Below are positions 34,198 to 45,600 of a stretch of 64,000 nucleotides of DNA, one piece after another. The stretch covers positions 160,076,211 to 160,140,210 of the forward strand of contig OZ020585.1 in NCBI GenBank assembly GCA_963971535.1, given 5' to 3'. Under the pieces are notes generated by a model. It saw only the letters and a program-made list of their open reading frames with translations. It was not told where the DNA came from and made no database searches. The position numbers and the translations under genes were made by a program. The stretch's first letter is position 1. The number at the start of each line of letters is the position of its first letter. This stretch comes from Notolepis coatsorum. Taxonomy: Eukaryota; Chordata; Actinopteri; Aulopiformes; Paralepididae.

Positions 34198-35119
34198 CAG
34201 TGGTCACCAACCTTTTTAAGCCCAAGATCACTTTTTTTTTGGTGAAGGCAAGATCTACCTATTGAAGCGTTGAGAGAAAAAGACAGCCAAGATTGTACTT
34301 TAAACTAAATTACTTTTATTTGCCTGTATTCTAATTACATGCAATGCTTTGGTCCAACATTAAAACGTCAAAGTAGAACTATTATGTACTTTCTCAGTCA
34401 GTGCTAAGTGCAGTCATCTTATGCAGCATCACTTTTCACATCAAAACAAAAGTAGAACTGTAATGTGGACTTTCTCAGTCAGTGCTAAGTGCAGTCATCT
34501 TATGCAGCATCACTTTTCACATCAAAACAAAAGTAGAACTGTAATGTGGACTTTCTCATATTATTAACATTGACAAACATATTTACAATTAGCATTTTAT
34601 AAAGTAGAACTGTAATGTGTACTTTCTCAGTCAGTGCTAAGTGCAGTCAGTGCTAAGTGCAGCATCACTTTTCACATCAGAACAAAAGTAGAACTGTAAT
34701 GTGGACTTTCTCATATTATTAACATTGACAAACATATTTACAATTAGCATTTTATAAAGTAGAACTGTAATGTGTACTTTCTCAGTCAGTGCTAAGTGCA
34801 GCATCACTTTTCACATCAAAACAAAAGTAGAACTGTAATGTGTACTTTCTCAGTCAGTGCTAAGTGCAGTCAGTGCTAAGTGCAGTCAGTGCTAAGTGCA
34901 GCATAATTTTCACATCAAAACAAAAGTAGAACTGCATGTGTACTTTCTCAGTCAGTGCTAAGTGCAGAATCACTTTTCACATCAAAACAAAAGTAGAACC
35001 TTTAATGTGGACTCTCAGGGTAAGATTATTATTATTATTTTTTTTTTTCATGGAAAGATCTACAGGGACAGTCTCAAAGATCGACCAGTCGATCAAGATC
35101 GACGGGTTGGTGACCACTG
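34198..35119. mobile_element. hAT element, TIR CAGTGGTCACCAACC
   Basis: The ends are CAGTGGTCACCAACCTTTTT and GACGGGTTGGTGACCACTG, with a perfect TSD ACTTAAAG at 34,190-34,197 and 35,120-35,127. The interior is a degenerate array built from AAAGTAGAACTGTAATGTG, CTTTCTCAGTCAGTGCTAAG and CATCACTTTTCACATCAAAA. Confidence 0.93.
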
Positions 35120-35931
35120 ACTTAAAGTGTCACACAGGCAGCCAGGGGTTGATGCCTTTTCTATCTCAGACCACAAGAGTAATAACAACATCTGCAATTA
35201 GAGCTCTGCATTATCAGAAGCCATTACATCAAGCTATAGATTGCATCATCTCAAGTGGCAATTATTACGTTTTTCTTAACACTTTCTCCCACAAATCTGT
35301 CAAAATGCAAAAACTATACAATGATCAAAATACCAGCAGCATGTTACCAAATAAGCAGCAACATTACATCAAGTAAACAACAGTAACAACAACTTCCTCA
35401 GTTTTTCCTCCTACAGCTCTAAAGTGTCTCATGTCAGTCCAGAATCCAGAAGACCCATCACGCCCGCTCCCTGCAGCTGAGTTTTTCCTCTTCACTCGTT
35501 CTCTCTTCGGTTCCGTCTGTCTGCACATTTGAGGTTTATTGTTTATTTATATATGTATAGTTGTTGTGTTACATACATACATTTACTCTATTTCCGAGGG
35601 ACAAATTGTCTGCTTCTTCTTCACTAGGTTGGAGTAGCGTTAAACTCATGGGCGACGCTCATGGGCGACGCATAGCGGCTTGGAGGTGAAATGTAGCCTA
35701 TTCCACAACATTAATTACTCTGTTCTTTTAAAAACTGAAAATAAAAATATGATCTATTAACAATTTATTTAGGTAACATAAATAATAATTCGTACAAAAA
35801 AAAATAAAAAGAAATATTATATAATTTTTTTGAGAGACCCCCACAGGGGGTCTCGACTATGGGGGCTCAGACTATAGCTATGGGGGCTGAGCCCCCATTG
35901 GCCCCCTCATAATTCGAACACTGCCATTTTG

Positions 35932-35966
35932 TAACAGGAAAGATTTGCCTCTAGGATGGAACCTAC
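35932..35966 (-). mobile_element. L2-like LINE family A, continuation after the hAT
   Basis: TAACAGGAAAGATTTGCCTC followed by TAGGATGGAACC is the reverse of the LINE sequence at 262-274 plus 3041-3070. It therefore shows the LINE uninterrupted at the site where copy 1 holds a hAT. The next hAT begins at 35,975. Confidence 0.8.
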
Positions 35967-36292
35967 TAGGCAGTCATGGGCGGAGTTTATGGGGGTGCAG
36001 GGGGTGCATTGCACCCCCTGGTGGCCGGGGGTGAAATTGCGTTTAAAAAAAAAGAAAAAAGAAAAAAAAATCAAGATTATTTTTATTTTAATAAAATTAT
36101 AATAATTGTGAGAAACAAATCTGAATTCTATTATGTTTTGTTTTACAATACATTCATTTTATAGTAGTAATCATGTCATATTATAAGGCGAACCTTCTGT
36201 AGTGTGGCAGTGAAAGGGTTAACGCGGGCCAAGCACCACCATTCGCAGCAGCAGAATGCCCCGCGAGATAGTAATGTAACGCTTGTACAAAG

Positions 36293-36605
36293 CCACTTAT
36301 TCTGAGATGATAATTAATGTATCTGGATAACCAATGCACGGATTTTGTCGAGGCAGGTAGCGTTATTTCGGGAAAATTGATATCTATAGTCTGGTATATT
36401 TTTCGTCCACGAAAAATGGAGGCTGTAATAATAATTATTGCTCGAGAGTCTCTATGAATAATAATAATTAGAGCCTCCATTTTTCATGGACGAAAAATAT
36501 ACCAGACTATAGATATCAATTTCCCCGAAATAACGCTACCTGCCCCGACAGAATCCGTTCATTGGTTATCCAGATACAGATGAATTAGCATCTTAGAATA
36601 ACAAA
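36293..36605. repeat. Near-perfect palindrome, arms about 145 bp
   Basis: TCTGGTATATTTTTCGTCCA (36,391) pairs with its reverse complement ending TATACCAGA (36,500). Outwards, GGCAGGTAGCGTTATTTCGG pairs with ACGCTACCTGCC, and ATGTATCTGGATAACCAATG with CATTGGTTATCCAGATACAG-type sequence. The spacer is only about 20 bp (around CTCGAGAGTCTCTATG). The arms are nearly identical. Confidence 0.9.
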
Positions 36606-37393
36606 TAACACTAAAAGACAAACGCAACATCTTTTTCTTTTCTTTTCTCCAGCGCGACCAGCACATCTTTCGTTGGATTGGCATGTCTAATAATGCTGTT
36701 ATTAGAAAATGTGAACTTTTGTTTGTACAGCCTTTGACAACCTACTGTATGCATACGTGTGCGCGGCTGTGCGCTTGGCAGAGACTTAAAGTGTTGCACA
36801 GTATTTTGTTATTTTTGTATGTCATGTTTGGTACAGTAAAGTGGTCTAGTGGAGCAGCAATATACTTGTTGTGGTCTTTTTATTTTAGTATTTCCTTCTT
36901 TATCTTTGTCACTTTGTCAATGAAACTCTTAGACGACTCTGATATCGCCGGCGCGATAGAATGACGTCGTTGTTTGACGTGATCTGCCTGGGAAATGTAG
37001 TCTATTTCCGGGGTTTTTTCGACGTAGCATTATGACGTGACCTTGAAACTACACGCTACTTTTTATTTGGTGTTGATAAAACAATAAATAACTGAACCAG
37101 GATCATTTCAATTCGATGCTTCAATTCGATGCTAAATAAACCTTTACGCATGCGTAAAATGTGCCAGATTTAATTTGACAGGCGTTACATTTTTATCAAT
37201 ATCTTGGCCATTTGTTGTGCTAGAATCAAGCCGAAAAAAGTGAGAGCCAGTGCTGAAGGAGGCGGAAGTTGACTGCCAGAAAAGAACAGTAGAAGAAGAA
37301 TGTAAGTGAGCGATCCGTTGTTTACAAAATCATTTCTGCAGAACACACGTTTTTCCAGCCAGCAAAACTTTAGCTTTAGTAGTTCGACTTATA

Positions 37394-37556
<163 letters not shown>

Positions 37557-37851
37557 AGAATCTTCATCTTTTGTAGATGACAACAACACAAGGTAAATGC
37601 ACTTATTTTGGAGATTTATTGCAGTCACACTCTTACTGTACTTGTTGGGTTTGCAAAGAACACTCTTTGGATTGTAAATATGTGTATATGTGCTGTGCTG
37701 TGCTGTATAAGATAAGAGATTCCTTGTTGAATGTTGAAAATAATGTGCTTTTTATTTTCTACAGTGAGGAGCAAGGAGCAGATTACCTGTCTTCAACCAG
37801 TTCAGTGCAGGCGAGACATGGAAGGAGGGCTAACCAAGACAGGTGAGAGAC

Positions 37852-37974
<123 letters not shown>

Positions 37975-38047
37975 GTGCTTTTGTTTAGTTATAACTCTGT
38001 TCATAGACAGAAACTGTTTTACTGTGTGGCACAATTGAGCAGTGTCT

Positions 38048-38116
<69 letters not shown>

Positions 38117-38130
38117 ACGTACGTACACAT
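38048..38130. repeat. (CA)n with a CGTA end
   Basis: About 65 bp of CA units followed by CGTACGTACGTAC. Simple repeat within the hAT element. Confidence 0.97.
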
Positions 38131-38951
38131 GAGTGTAGTGTATATATTTCTTTTGGATACACCTCAGGCATCCTGCACTCTATATGACTGCACTCTAGTC
38201 ATATGTGTACTGTATATATGTATATTGAATATCCCACTTTACTTATTTTGTACTTTTTTACTGTAAAACTTTATTTTTTAACTTTTTTTTGTAAAAAACT
38301 TACTTTTACTGACTTTTTGTAAAAAAAAAAAGCATGCTGGTGATTGAGAATCAAATTTTCGTCTGTGTTTATTACCTGTGTATGGAGAAAATAATGATTT
38401 GTAAATTGAATTCTGTTCTGTTCTCTTTTGTTTATGTAAATATGCTACCTAGTGTGCATTTCCACAGTTTTATATGCTTGATTGAATATGTTTGCATTGG
38501 TTCATAGTAAAAATAACACATTTTCTCAATCTGATTTTGTGTTTTGTGTTGTACATTATGCAGTATACAGTATATACAGTATTATACAATATGAAAACTA
38601 ACTGTCAGGTCATATATGTGAGGCTGTGCTGAAAAAAAGGATACCAAACATACCATGGTAAAACATTTTAAAATGGGAATTATACAATTTAAATCAAAAT
38701 TAGCTAAAACATTGAAAATATCCACCAACTCCGAAGGTCAGTTAAAAATGATCCCCGTAGTGCTGTGTGTGTGAGTGTGTGTGTGTGCTGCTGTACTACC
38801 TAAATAAAATAAAAAATTAGGGGTTAGGGCATTGTAAAAACGCTAAAATAATAAAATAAAGGTAAAAAAAATCGCGGAATACCTGCGCGCGGGTATCGTT
38901 CGCCAAGCAGTCGCACCCCCTGGCGTCAAGTTCAAACTCCGCCTATGTAGG

Positions 38952-39730
38952 CAGTGTTGGGAAAGTTCACTTTCTACATGAACTAGTTCAGTTCACAGTT
39001 CACAATTTTTTAAATGAACTAGTTCAGTTCATAGTTCATAATTCAAAATGTTGAACTAAAGTTCATGGTTTCAAAAATGAACTAATTTAGTTCTTTTTAG
39101 TTCTTTTTTTATTTTTATTTTTTTTATAGATTTTTCACATACAGTTACTTACATTACAAAAACACACATTGGGACAAGGGGGGGGGGGGGGGGTCCTCCA
39201 GTTCATCTCTATGCCATCATCCACACCATAAGCAAGCAAAAACAAAACAAAAACAAGCTAAAAGGAAAGCAAACCAAGACAGGCACTGTACAGTATTGCA
39301 CTTGCCTCGAGCCCATTCACATGTAGACATACATATATTTATTTTTTCCTATCCTAGGTCTGTCCATACAATGGGGCACTGGGCCTTTAGAAGGATCTGA
39401 GAAATTTCAGCAGGAAAATAGTCGAATAGTGGTGCCCACACATCCTGAAAGGAAGCGTTGTTGCCTCTATGCATTGCACAGTGTCTTTCATGGGGTAGCA
39501 CACCGAAGATCTCTCTATACCACATTTGTAAGTGTTAGCCTACAGAAGTAATCACATATGTAGCTTGTACCGAGGTCTTTGGACCCTCTCTTTAACGTCT
39601 GTTGTTTTTTTCTTTACTTGGTAAAGGTATAAAAATAGGGTGGCGAGTTTGCACATGAGCCTAAAGCCTTGTATAAAAACCCGTTTTTTACACAAACGAG
39701 TTTATCGTCTGTGGCTGGCGTGCAACTGTT
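38952..39730. mobile_element. Unresolved hAT-like element, left end CAGTGTTGGGAAAGTTCAC
   Basis: It starts CAGTGTTGGGAAAGTTCACT with GAACTAGTTCAGTTCA repeats, a recognised fish hAT end type. The hAT at 35,975 inserted at its very start (TAGGCAGT). No matching right end was found. The segment has a G run at 39,179-39,193, then non-coding sequence. Confidence 0.5.
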
Positions 39731-40170
39731 AAAGGAAAACTCCAACATTTTGGAAAATTAGCTTATTTAACATCTTCCCTGGCGTTAGACAAGAAGATAC
39801 ATACCTTTTTTGTCTCTGTGCGTGCATTTAGCTTAGGGAACAGTCGCTCCGTTAGCGTAGCTTAGCTTCATCACTGGAAGTGGGGGGTTTTTACAGCCTG
39901 ACGTTCCCTACAGTGCCCTACAGTCACCAAATACATCTAACGTTAACACAAAAGGAAAACTCCAACATTTTGGGAAATTAGCTTATTTAACATCTTCCCT
40001 GGAGTTAGACAAGAAGATACATACCTTTTTTGTCTCTGTGCGTGCATTTAGCTTAGGGAACAGTCGCTCCGTTAGCGTAGCTTAGCTTCATCACTGGAAG
40101 TGGGGGGGTTTTACAGCCTGACGTTCCCTACAGTGCCCTACAGTCACCAAATACATCTAACGTTAACACA
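39731..40170. repeat. 220-bp tandem duplication
   Basis: AAAGGAAAACTCCAACATTT starts at 39,731 and 39,951. The two 220-bp units differ at only a few bases, so the duplication is recent. The unit contains AAATTAGCTTATTTAACATC and TGTCTCTGTGCGTGCATTTA, which resembles a repeat common in percomorph fishes. Confidence 0.93.
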
Positions 40171-41196
40171 AACCTAAACTAACGTTACAACTGACCTAAA
40201 GTTAGTTTAGGTTCATGGTAACGTTAGATAATGTACAAAATAAACGTATTCCGCTGCTATAGACGTCGCTCTTTTATTTTGAAAACCCCCAGAAAGGAAG
40301 TCATTATATTAGCTTTAGTATTAGCTCCGGTTAGCTCCGAGCGTGCAGTAGTTAGTAGTATATTATCAATACCAGCCATTGGATTACTGTCGTGTCAGTA
40401 ATCGTGTCAGCCTTCTCTTGAACCTCGACCTCACTGGAGGGGTCGGGTTTGTGGAGGTTGCGACATGGTGCACAGCATACTGAACGCCCCATCCGCCGGG
40501 GTGCTGTTCTCACAGTAGACCCCTTAGGCGCCTGTCTAGTCCGCAGTGCTCCGGGCACAGGTTGAGTTATGCTCTTGGAGTCTTGGGGCCTGTTGCCTGG
40601 ATTGAGGGATCAACCTCTTTGGGGGTTGTCTCCCCGGTGCGCCCACTGGCCCCACAGTGTTGTGGGGATGTAGCCTTTTGTGGTGTGCTTCAGGGCGGCG
40701 TGCCGTAGGGGGGAAGGGCCTACTCTTGGATTGGGCCGTGTCCGTTACGCTGGCGATGTGGGGGGTGGTGTCACCAGTGACCGTCTGGGGTCCCGATGCT
40801 ACGGCATCATTGGCCTCACCAGGCCCCCTTTTTTGGGGGGTCCTGGCCCTCAGGCTGTTCCTGGGGCTGGGTCCTCCTCCACGCTCTGCTGCTACGGCCT
40901 TGCCACAGGTTTGGGTTCTTGACCTTTGACCCCGTGATGTTGGGGGCTGTGACTGGGGTGTTTTGCTTCCTGTCCGTTCCCTGGTGGCATGTGGGATGCG
41001 CGCCTGAGTGGTCGCGGGTCATTCTGTGTGACGGTAAGTCTGTGCGTTTGAGGTGCTAAACCCTCTTCGCACAGTCGGATCCGATTCCCTCCCATCCCCC
41101 TCTAGGGGGGTCCAGGGGGCTCGGGTCCTCCCCGGTTCTGATGGTTGTGGGGGGCCTCAGCGGGTACATCTGTCGAGCTTCTGCTCTGCTCCTGTG
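40171..41196. other. GC-rich stretch of unknown origin
   Basis: From about 40,430 the base composition shifts to G/C-rich with runs such as CCCCTTTTTTGGGGGGTCC (40,826). Frames of up to 90 codons exist on both strands, but their residue mix (W, G, P, L rich) looks non-coding. It may be the UTR of a LINE family. I cannot name it. Confidence 0.4.
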
Positions 41197-41520
41197 TTCC
41201 AATAGAGCAGAACGTAAGCTATACGATAATATAACGTCAGGTTATTCTATAACCCTAGTTATATGAGTATAGCGAGCGCGCTGCTCTGACTCACTGAGGA
41301 CCCTGTGGTCTTCGTCTTCGGTGGTGAAAGACTTGGGAAGGAGCTGATGGTGTGGCCACGACCCCGCTTATGTAGAGGAGCGGATGTGGGTGTGGTCAGG
41401 CGGATGGGTGTGTGCATGTGGAGAAAATTATTCATTATTAGATTGGATAAAGGGATAGTTCCAATAGAGCAGATCGCTCGCTATACTCATATAACTAGGG
41501 TTATAGAATAACCTGACGTT
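41197..41520. repeat. 46-bp inverted repeat pair with flanking direct repeat
   Basis: AACGTCAGGTTATTCTATAA and onward to AGCGAGCG (41,233-41,278) is matched exactly in reverse at 41,475-41,520. TTCCAATAGAGCAG occurs as a direct repeat at 41,197 and 41,459. The spacer is 196 bp. The mixture of inverted and direct repeats suggests the end of a mobile element, type unknown. Confidence 0.85.
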
Positions 41521-41791
41521 TTGAGGTCTCTAGATGTGACTGTTTTGTGACAGCCGGCCTTTTGTTTTAGCTTTTTGCGGGTACAGTGATGAACTGTGAA
41601 CTGACTGTGATGAACATAGCAGCAAATTATGGCATCCTCTCATGTTCCCATTATACTTCATATCAATAGGGTTTAGCTTTGTCAACAACACAGGGAAGTT
41701 CTACAAACAGGCCAGAGGATGTATATATGAGTAAATTAACTATACTTCATAACATGTATTTTTCTTTTCTTTTTTGCTCACACAATATCTT

Positions 41792-42046
41792 GAATGAATG
41801 AATGCGTTTATTTATTTCGAACATAAATTTAAAACAAATGAAATAAATAAAAAAAATTATTAAATAAAACAATGAAGTAATAAACAGATAAAAAAAAAAC
41901 AAGCAAACAGTAATGTTCAAAAAGGAGTAGGATGACACTATTATCTTATGCAACTCATATTAGCAAATTTTCATACAACCCAAACTATGAAAATAAAATC
42001 AGTCACCAGTAATAATACTAATGATAATCCTGCCGAGCACTAGCCA
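41792..42046 (-). mobile_element. LINE family C (minus), 3' end
   Basis: It carries a TGAATGAATGAATG tail and TTTATTTATTTCGAACATA, followed by TGTTCAAAAAGGAGTAGGAT, a recognisable fish LINE 3' UTR in reverse. On its left is TTTGCTCACACAAT (41,773-41,786), which recurs at 63,474-63,487 and so serves as the TSD of the whole LINE C insertion. Confidence 0.8.
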
Positions 42047-42530
42047 CTGGGCCCTGTTCCCCGTACCTGGTTCAACTAAGTCGATCAAGATGTCATTATC
42101 CAGATTCAGTTAACCCGATGTTTGAAGTCGGGATTTTCCTGTTCCTCGAAGGTGGATTCAGTCTCGTTAACTCAAGCCAGACTTGAGACCCAGGATAAGT
42201 GCGCGCGGCCGCTCCAGTTGAAAAGCCAGCACGTATCGATGGCAGAGATCCTGATTCTCTAGCGGCATTGATTGATTAATTGATTTAGAACTTTATTAAC
42301 ATATTGCAGTACGGCTCAATCCCCTCGCCGACAAGTTAAATGCGTTATCTATAGGCTAATTTTAAGTCCCTCATTACCTCAATCAATCAGATTATATTTC
42401 TTTAAACTTGCCTGCTGGATTGAATAATCAAATGAGATCTTGCTAGCGAAAATAATTAGTTGAACTGTTATACAGAATAACGATACGGCTCTCTTCCCAT
42501 TGATTGATGTATGGTCGATCTTTTACTTAT

Positions 42531-42600
42531 CTCCACTGTGGTCTAACGGGTTCTTCTTTTGACTTTCACGCAGACGACCGGGGTTCGAAACCCAGTCTTT
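42531..42600 (+). tRNA. tRNA-Glu(UUC)-like sequence, probably a pseudogene
   Basis: TGGTCTAACGG (box A), an anticodon-loop-like CTTTCAC, and GGGTTCGAAACCC (box B) follow the layout of vertebrate tRNA-Glu(UUC). The acceptor stem does not pair well and the D arm is altered, so it is more likely a tRNA-derived remnant than a working gene. Confidence 0.45.
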
Positions 42601-42756
42601 TCGTTCTTTTTGCGATGTAGGAATAATTCAATTTGGTGCACGTTGAGAGCTATATAAAGAATGACATCCTCAATGCATGTAGATTTATAATATTTTAACT
42701 TACAACTAGGCTACTTTGGCGTATAATCATTAATATTATATTCCAAAAAATTATAT

Positions 42757-42829
42757 TGGAAAGACGGGGATTCGAACACCGGTCGCTGGGTTGCCAGGAT
42801 TGAGCACTACCGCTGCGCCACTGTGCCAG
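42757..42829 (-). tRNA. tRNA-like sequence, minus strand
   Basis: The minus strand reads TGGCACAGTGGCGCAGCGGT (box A) with GGTGTTCGAATCCCCG (box B), spaced as in a tRNA. The anticodon arm (CCTGGCAACCCAG) does not give a normal seven-base loop. It faces the tRNA-Glu-like sequence 160 bp away. Pseudogene or SINE head. Confidence 0.45.
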
Positions 42830-43425
42830 ATGGGATAAATTCATTGTTTATACATTAATGAACGAGAGACCCGTGTTTAGAATATTCTTTATTTTGAATG
42901 AAGTTTTCTCTCTTTATCCTCATTCATTAATGTGACGTCAATGGCTCATTCAATTTCTCAAATCCGTCAAACAGCGCATCTCATCAGACATCTTAATCCC
43001 AGTTACAATTAAAATAACCACATAATGTGTACATCGCACCGAGCGAGCGCCACGGTATATATAACGTGCATTATTTAGGACAAAGTGAATTTAGTATCAG
43101 CATTTTGGGTCTATTTTACATTTCAAAAGCCCCCTCTGGAAGAATGGAGCACAAAAACGTAATTCAGAATGGTATAATGCAGATCGTAGACTGTGGGAAT
43201 AATTTCAGGAAACGAGCTGTCACTTTCTTTGCGGGGGCGTGGCTGTGCTTCATCCGGCTAACTTGAACTTAAACTCTGCTTTCGACCAGGCTCAAACTTT
43301 TGGATCTGTTGTCATGGTGATTTGGACAATCCAGGTACGGGGAACCGGAAAGTCCGGCTTAAGTCAGACTTAACCGAAAGTTATCCGGCTAACTCAGTTA
43401 TCCAGGTACGGGGAACGGGGCCCTG

Positions 43426-43957
43426 GACAGGGACGCCAGGGATCAAGCGATCAACACAACGCCTCCTCAATCCTCATCCATATACCTTTGAGATATAATC
43501 CTTTTATGTTTTTTTTTTAAGTAATTTTTATTTGTGCTTTGTTTTAATTCCACACTCAAACCATTCCACAGATTCACTCCACAAACTGAAATACATATAC
43601 TCTTCATTGTTGAATGAACAGCCTGTTTCTTGAAGTTAGACTCTCCTCTAATTTGTAACCCCCCGTCTCTATCACACATTTTTTGGATGTTACCCGGGAG
43701 TGAATTGTTTCGTGCTTTAAACATGATTTGTGCAGTCTTAAATTCAGCCAGGTCCCTGAGTTTCATGGCATGTGATCTTAAAAACAGTGTGTTCCAGATA
43801 TCCTACTTTATTGATTCCTAATTGCTCTTTTTTGTAGTGTGCATAGTGTAGTGTTAACCCAAATCTCCACACAGTAGTTCAGATATGGTAGTATTAGTGA
43901 GCAATATAGAATGTACAGGGATTTATTCCCACAGATGAAAGTAACCTTCTGAGTCTG
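43426..43957 (-). mobile_element. LINE family C (minus), RT C-terminus joined to endonuclease end
   Basis: The minus strand reads QKVTFICG then NKSLYILYCSLILPYLNYCV, then LRDLAEFKTAQIMFKARNN, then GVNLWNGLSVELKQ. FICG is the endonuclease FxGDFN region. It passes directly into the RT C-terminal region, so the middle of ORF2 is deleted in this copy. The left side is broken by the Harbinger-like element and the right side by the CACTA element. Confidence 0.82.
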
Positions 43958-43984
43958 CACTGTAAAAATGTTCACCCTAAAGTT

Positions 43985-44450
43985 ACAATAAATTACTGGC
44001 AATATTTTGCATGACTTTTACAGTAAGATTCACAATAATTTACTGTGAATGGCTTCACAGCAATGTGTTGTACTTTCACAGTAATGGTAGTACAATACAT
44101 TGTTGTAATTTCACAACTTCATACTGTAAGAAATTACTGTGATATTACAATAAATTACTGGCAATATTTTGCATGACTTTTACAGTAAGATTCACAATAA
44201 TTTACTGTGAATGGCTTCACAGCAATGTGTTGTAATTTCACAGTAATGGTAGTACAATACATTGTTGTAATTTCACAACTTCATACTGTAAGAAATTACT
44301 GTGATATTACAATAAATTACTGGCAATATTTTGCATGACTTTTACAGTAAGATTCACAATAATTTACTGTGAATGGCTTCACAGCAATGTGTTGTAATGT
44401 CACAGTAATGGTAGTACAATACATTGTTGTAATTTCACAACTTCTAACAG
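43985..44450. repeat. 162-bp subterminal tandem repeat, three units
   Basis: ACAATAAATTACTGGCAATA starts at 43,985, 44,147 and 44,309. Units carry ACTGTGATATTACAATAAAT and many ACTGT/ACAGT words that echo the terminal CACTGTAAAAA. This is the left subterminal region of the CACTA element. Confidence 0.92.
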
Positions 44451-44830
44451 TAAGAAATTACTGTGATATCACATTATTCTGTTGTATATATATTACAACA
44501 ATGTATTGTGACTTCACAACATCAAATTGTAAGAAATTACTGTAATATCACATTATTTTGTTGTATATATATTACAACAATGTATTGTGACTTCACAACA
44601 TCAAATTGTAAGAAATTACTGTAATATCACATTATTTTGTTGTATATATATTACAACAATGTATTGTGACTTCACAACATCAAATTGTAAGAAATTACTG
44701 TAATATCACATTATTTTGTTGTATATATATTACAACAATGTATTGTGACTTCACAACATCAAATTGTAAGAAATTACTGTAATATCACATTATTTTGTTG
44801 TATATATATTACAACAATGTATTGTGTATT
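44451..44830. repeat. 79-bp subterminal tandem repeat, five units
   Basis: TAAGAAATTACTGTAATATC recurs at 44,451, 44,530, 44,609, 44,688 and 44,767, an exact 79-bp period. Each unit has the near-palindrome TTGTTGTATATATATTACAA. The units are close to identical, suggesting recent expansion. Confidence 0.95.
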
Positions 44831-45352
44831 TACAATAGCCTACATGTATTTTTGTAGTCCAGCTCCAGTACACTTCCTGAAGGTCACACTTTGGTTTCCT
44901 GTTGTGTTTAATCACGTCATCCTATTGTATCTTGACATGAAACTATTGTATGAGCTTCCTCCAGAAGTATACTGGAGCTGGGGACTATAGAGTTATGCAT
45001 GTCTATCATTGTAAATTGACTGTTATTTTGCCAAATTATATAATATAATAATTATTATTTTTCAATTATTTTGTTGGCAAGTCTTTTGCATTACTTTTCA
45101 GACTTGCCAACAAAATAATTGAATAATAATAATTATTATATTATATAATTTGGCAAAATAACAGTCAATTTACAATGGTATGCATAACTGTATAGTCCCC
45201 AGCTCCAGTATACTTCTGGAGGAAGCTCATACAATAGTTTCCTGTCAAATACTATTGGATGACGTGATTAATCATGACAGAAAACCAAAGTGTGAGCTTC
45301 TGCCAGGAAGTATACTGCGCTGGACTTCAAAAATGCACGTAGGCTATTGTAC
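44831..45352. repeat. Large palindrome, arms about 250 bp, spacer about 20 bp
   Basis: ACAATAGCCTACATGTATTT (44,832) mirrors the sequence ending AGGCTATTGT (45,350). CAAAATAATTGAATAATAAT (45,109) mirrors ATTATTATTTTTCAATTATT (45,052). The spacer is around TTTTGCATTACTTTTCAG. The arms are near-identical near the centre and diverge outward. It sits just inside the left subterminal arrays. Confidence 0.92.
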
Positions 45353-45382
45353 ATTAAAAACAACAGTCCAAACGCACAAATG

Positions 45383-45600
45383 AGGTAAGCCAGCATTTAT
45401 TGTCAAAAGACATAGAATTATTACAAATAATTACACGAGGTAAGCCGGCATTTATTGTCAAAAGACAGAATTATTACAAATAATTACATGAGGTAAGCCA
45501 GCATTTATTGTCAAAAGACAGAATTATTACAAATAATTACACGAGGTAAGCCGGCATTTATTGTCAAAAGACAGAATTATTACAAGTAATTATATACAAA
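45383..45600. repeat. About 54-bp tandem repeat
   Basis: GAGGTAAGCCAGCATTTATT followed by GTCAAAAGACAGAATTATTA recurs four times from 45,383. The last unit runs into the 332-bp array, whose units contain the same TTATTGTCAAAAGACAGAAT. Confidence 0.92.

Larger units (their letters stand above)
33510..35923. mobile_element. hAT element, TIR CAGGGTTCGAATTAT
   Basis: The ends are CAGGGTTCGAATTATCATC and CATAATTCGAACACTG, with a perfect TSD CCATTTTG at 33,502-33,509 and 35,924-35,931. The subterminal sequence is A/T-rich with GGGGGC blocks. No transposase was found. It contains a tRNA-like/SINE fragment and another hAT (34,198-35,119). Confidence 0.93.
42050..43422. mobile_element. Harbinger-like element, TIR GGCCCTGTTCCCCGTACC
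   Basis: The ends are GGCCCTGTTCCCCGTACCTG and CCAGGTACGGGGAACGGGGC, with a possible 3-bp TSD CTG at 42,047-42,049 and 43,423-43,425. A second inverted block, ATCCAGGTACGGGGAACCGG, lies near 43,330. The interior contains two tRNA-like segments, a LINE A tail fragment (42,264-42,320) and the AAGAATGACATCCTCAATGC module. The superfamily is inferred from the 3-bp TSD only. Confidence 0.65.

Noticed and set aside
37764-37844. Exon-like stretch between TCTACAG and GTGAGA in a hAT
   Set aside because: Only 27 codons, no homology recognised, next to simple repeats; noted but not called a gene.
40657-41095. Overlapping frames of 68-90 codons in the GC-rich stretch
   Set aside because: Expected in GC-rich DNA on both strands; residue mix is not protein-like and no domain is seen.
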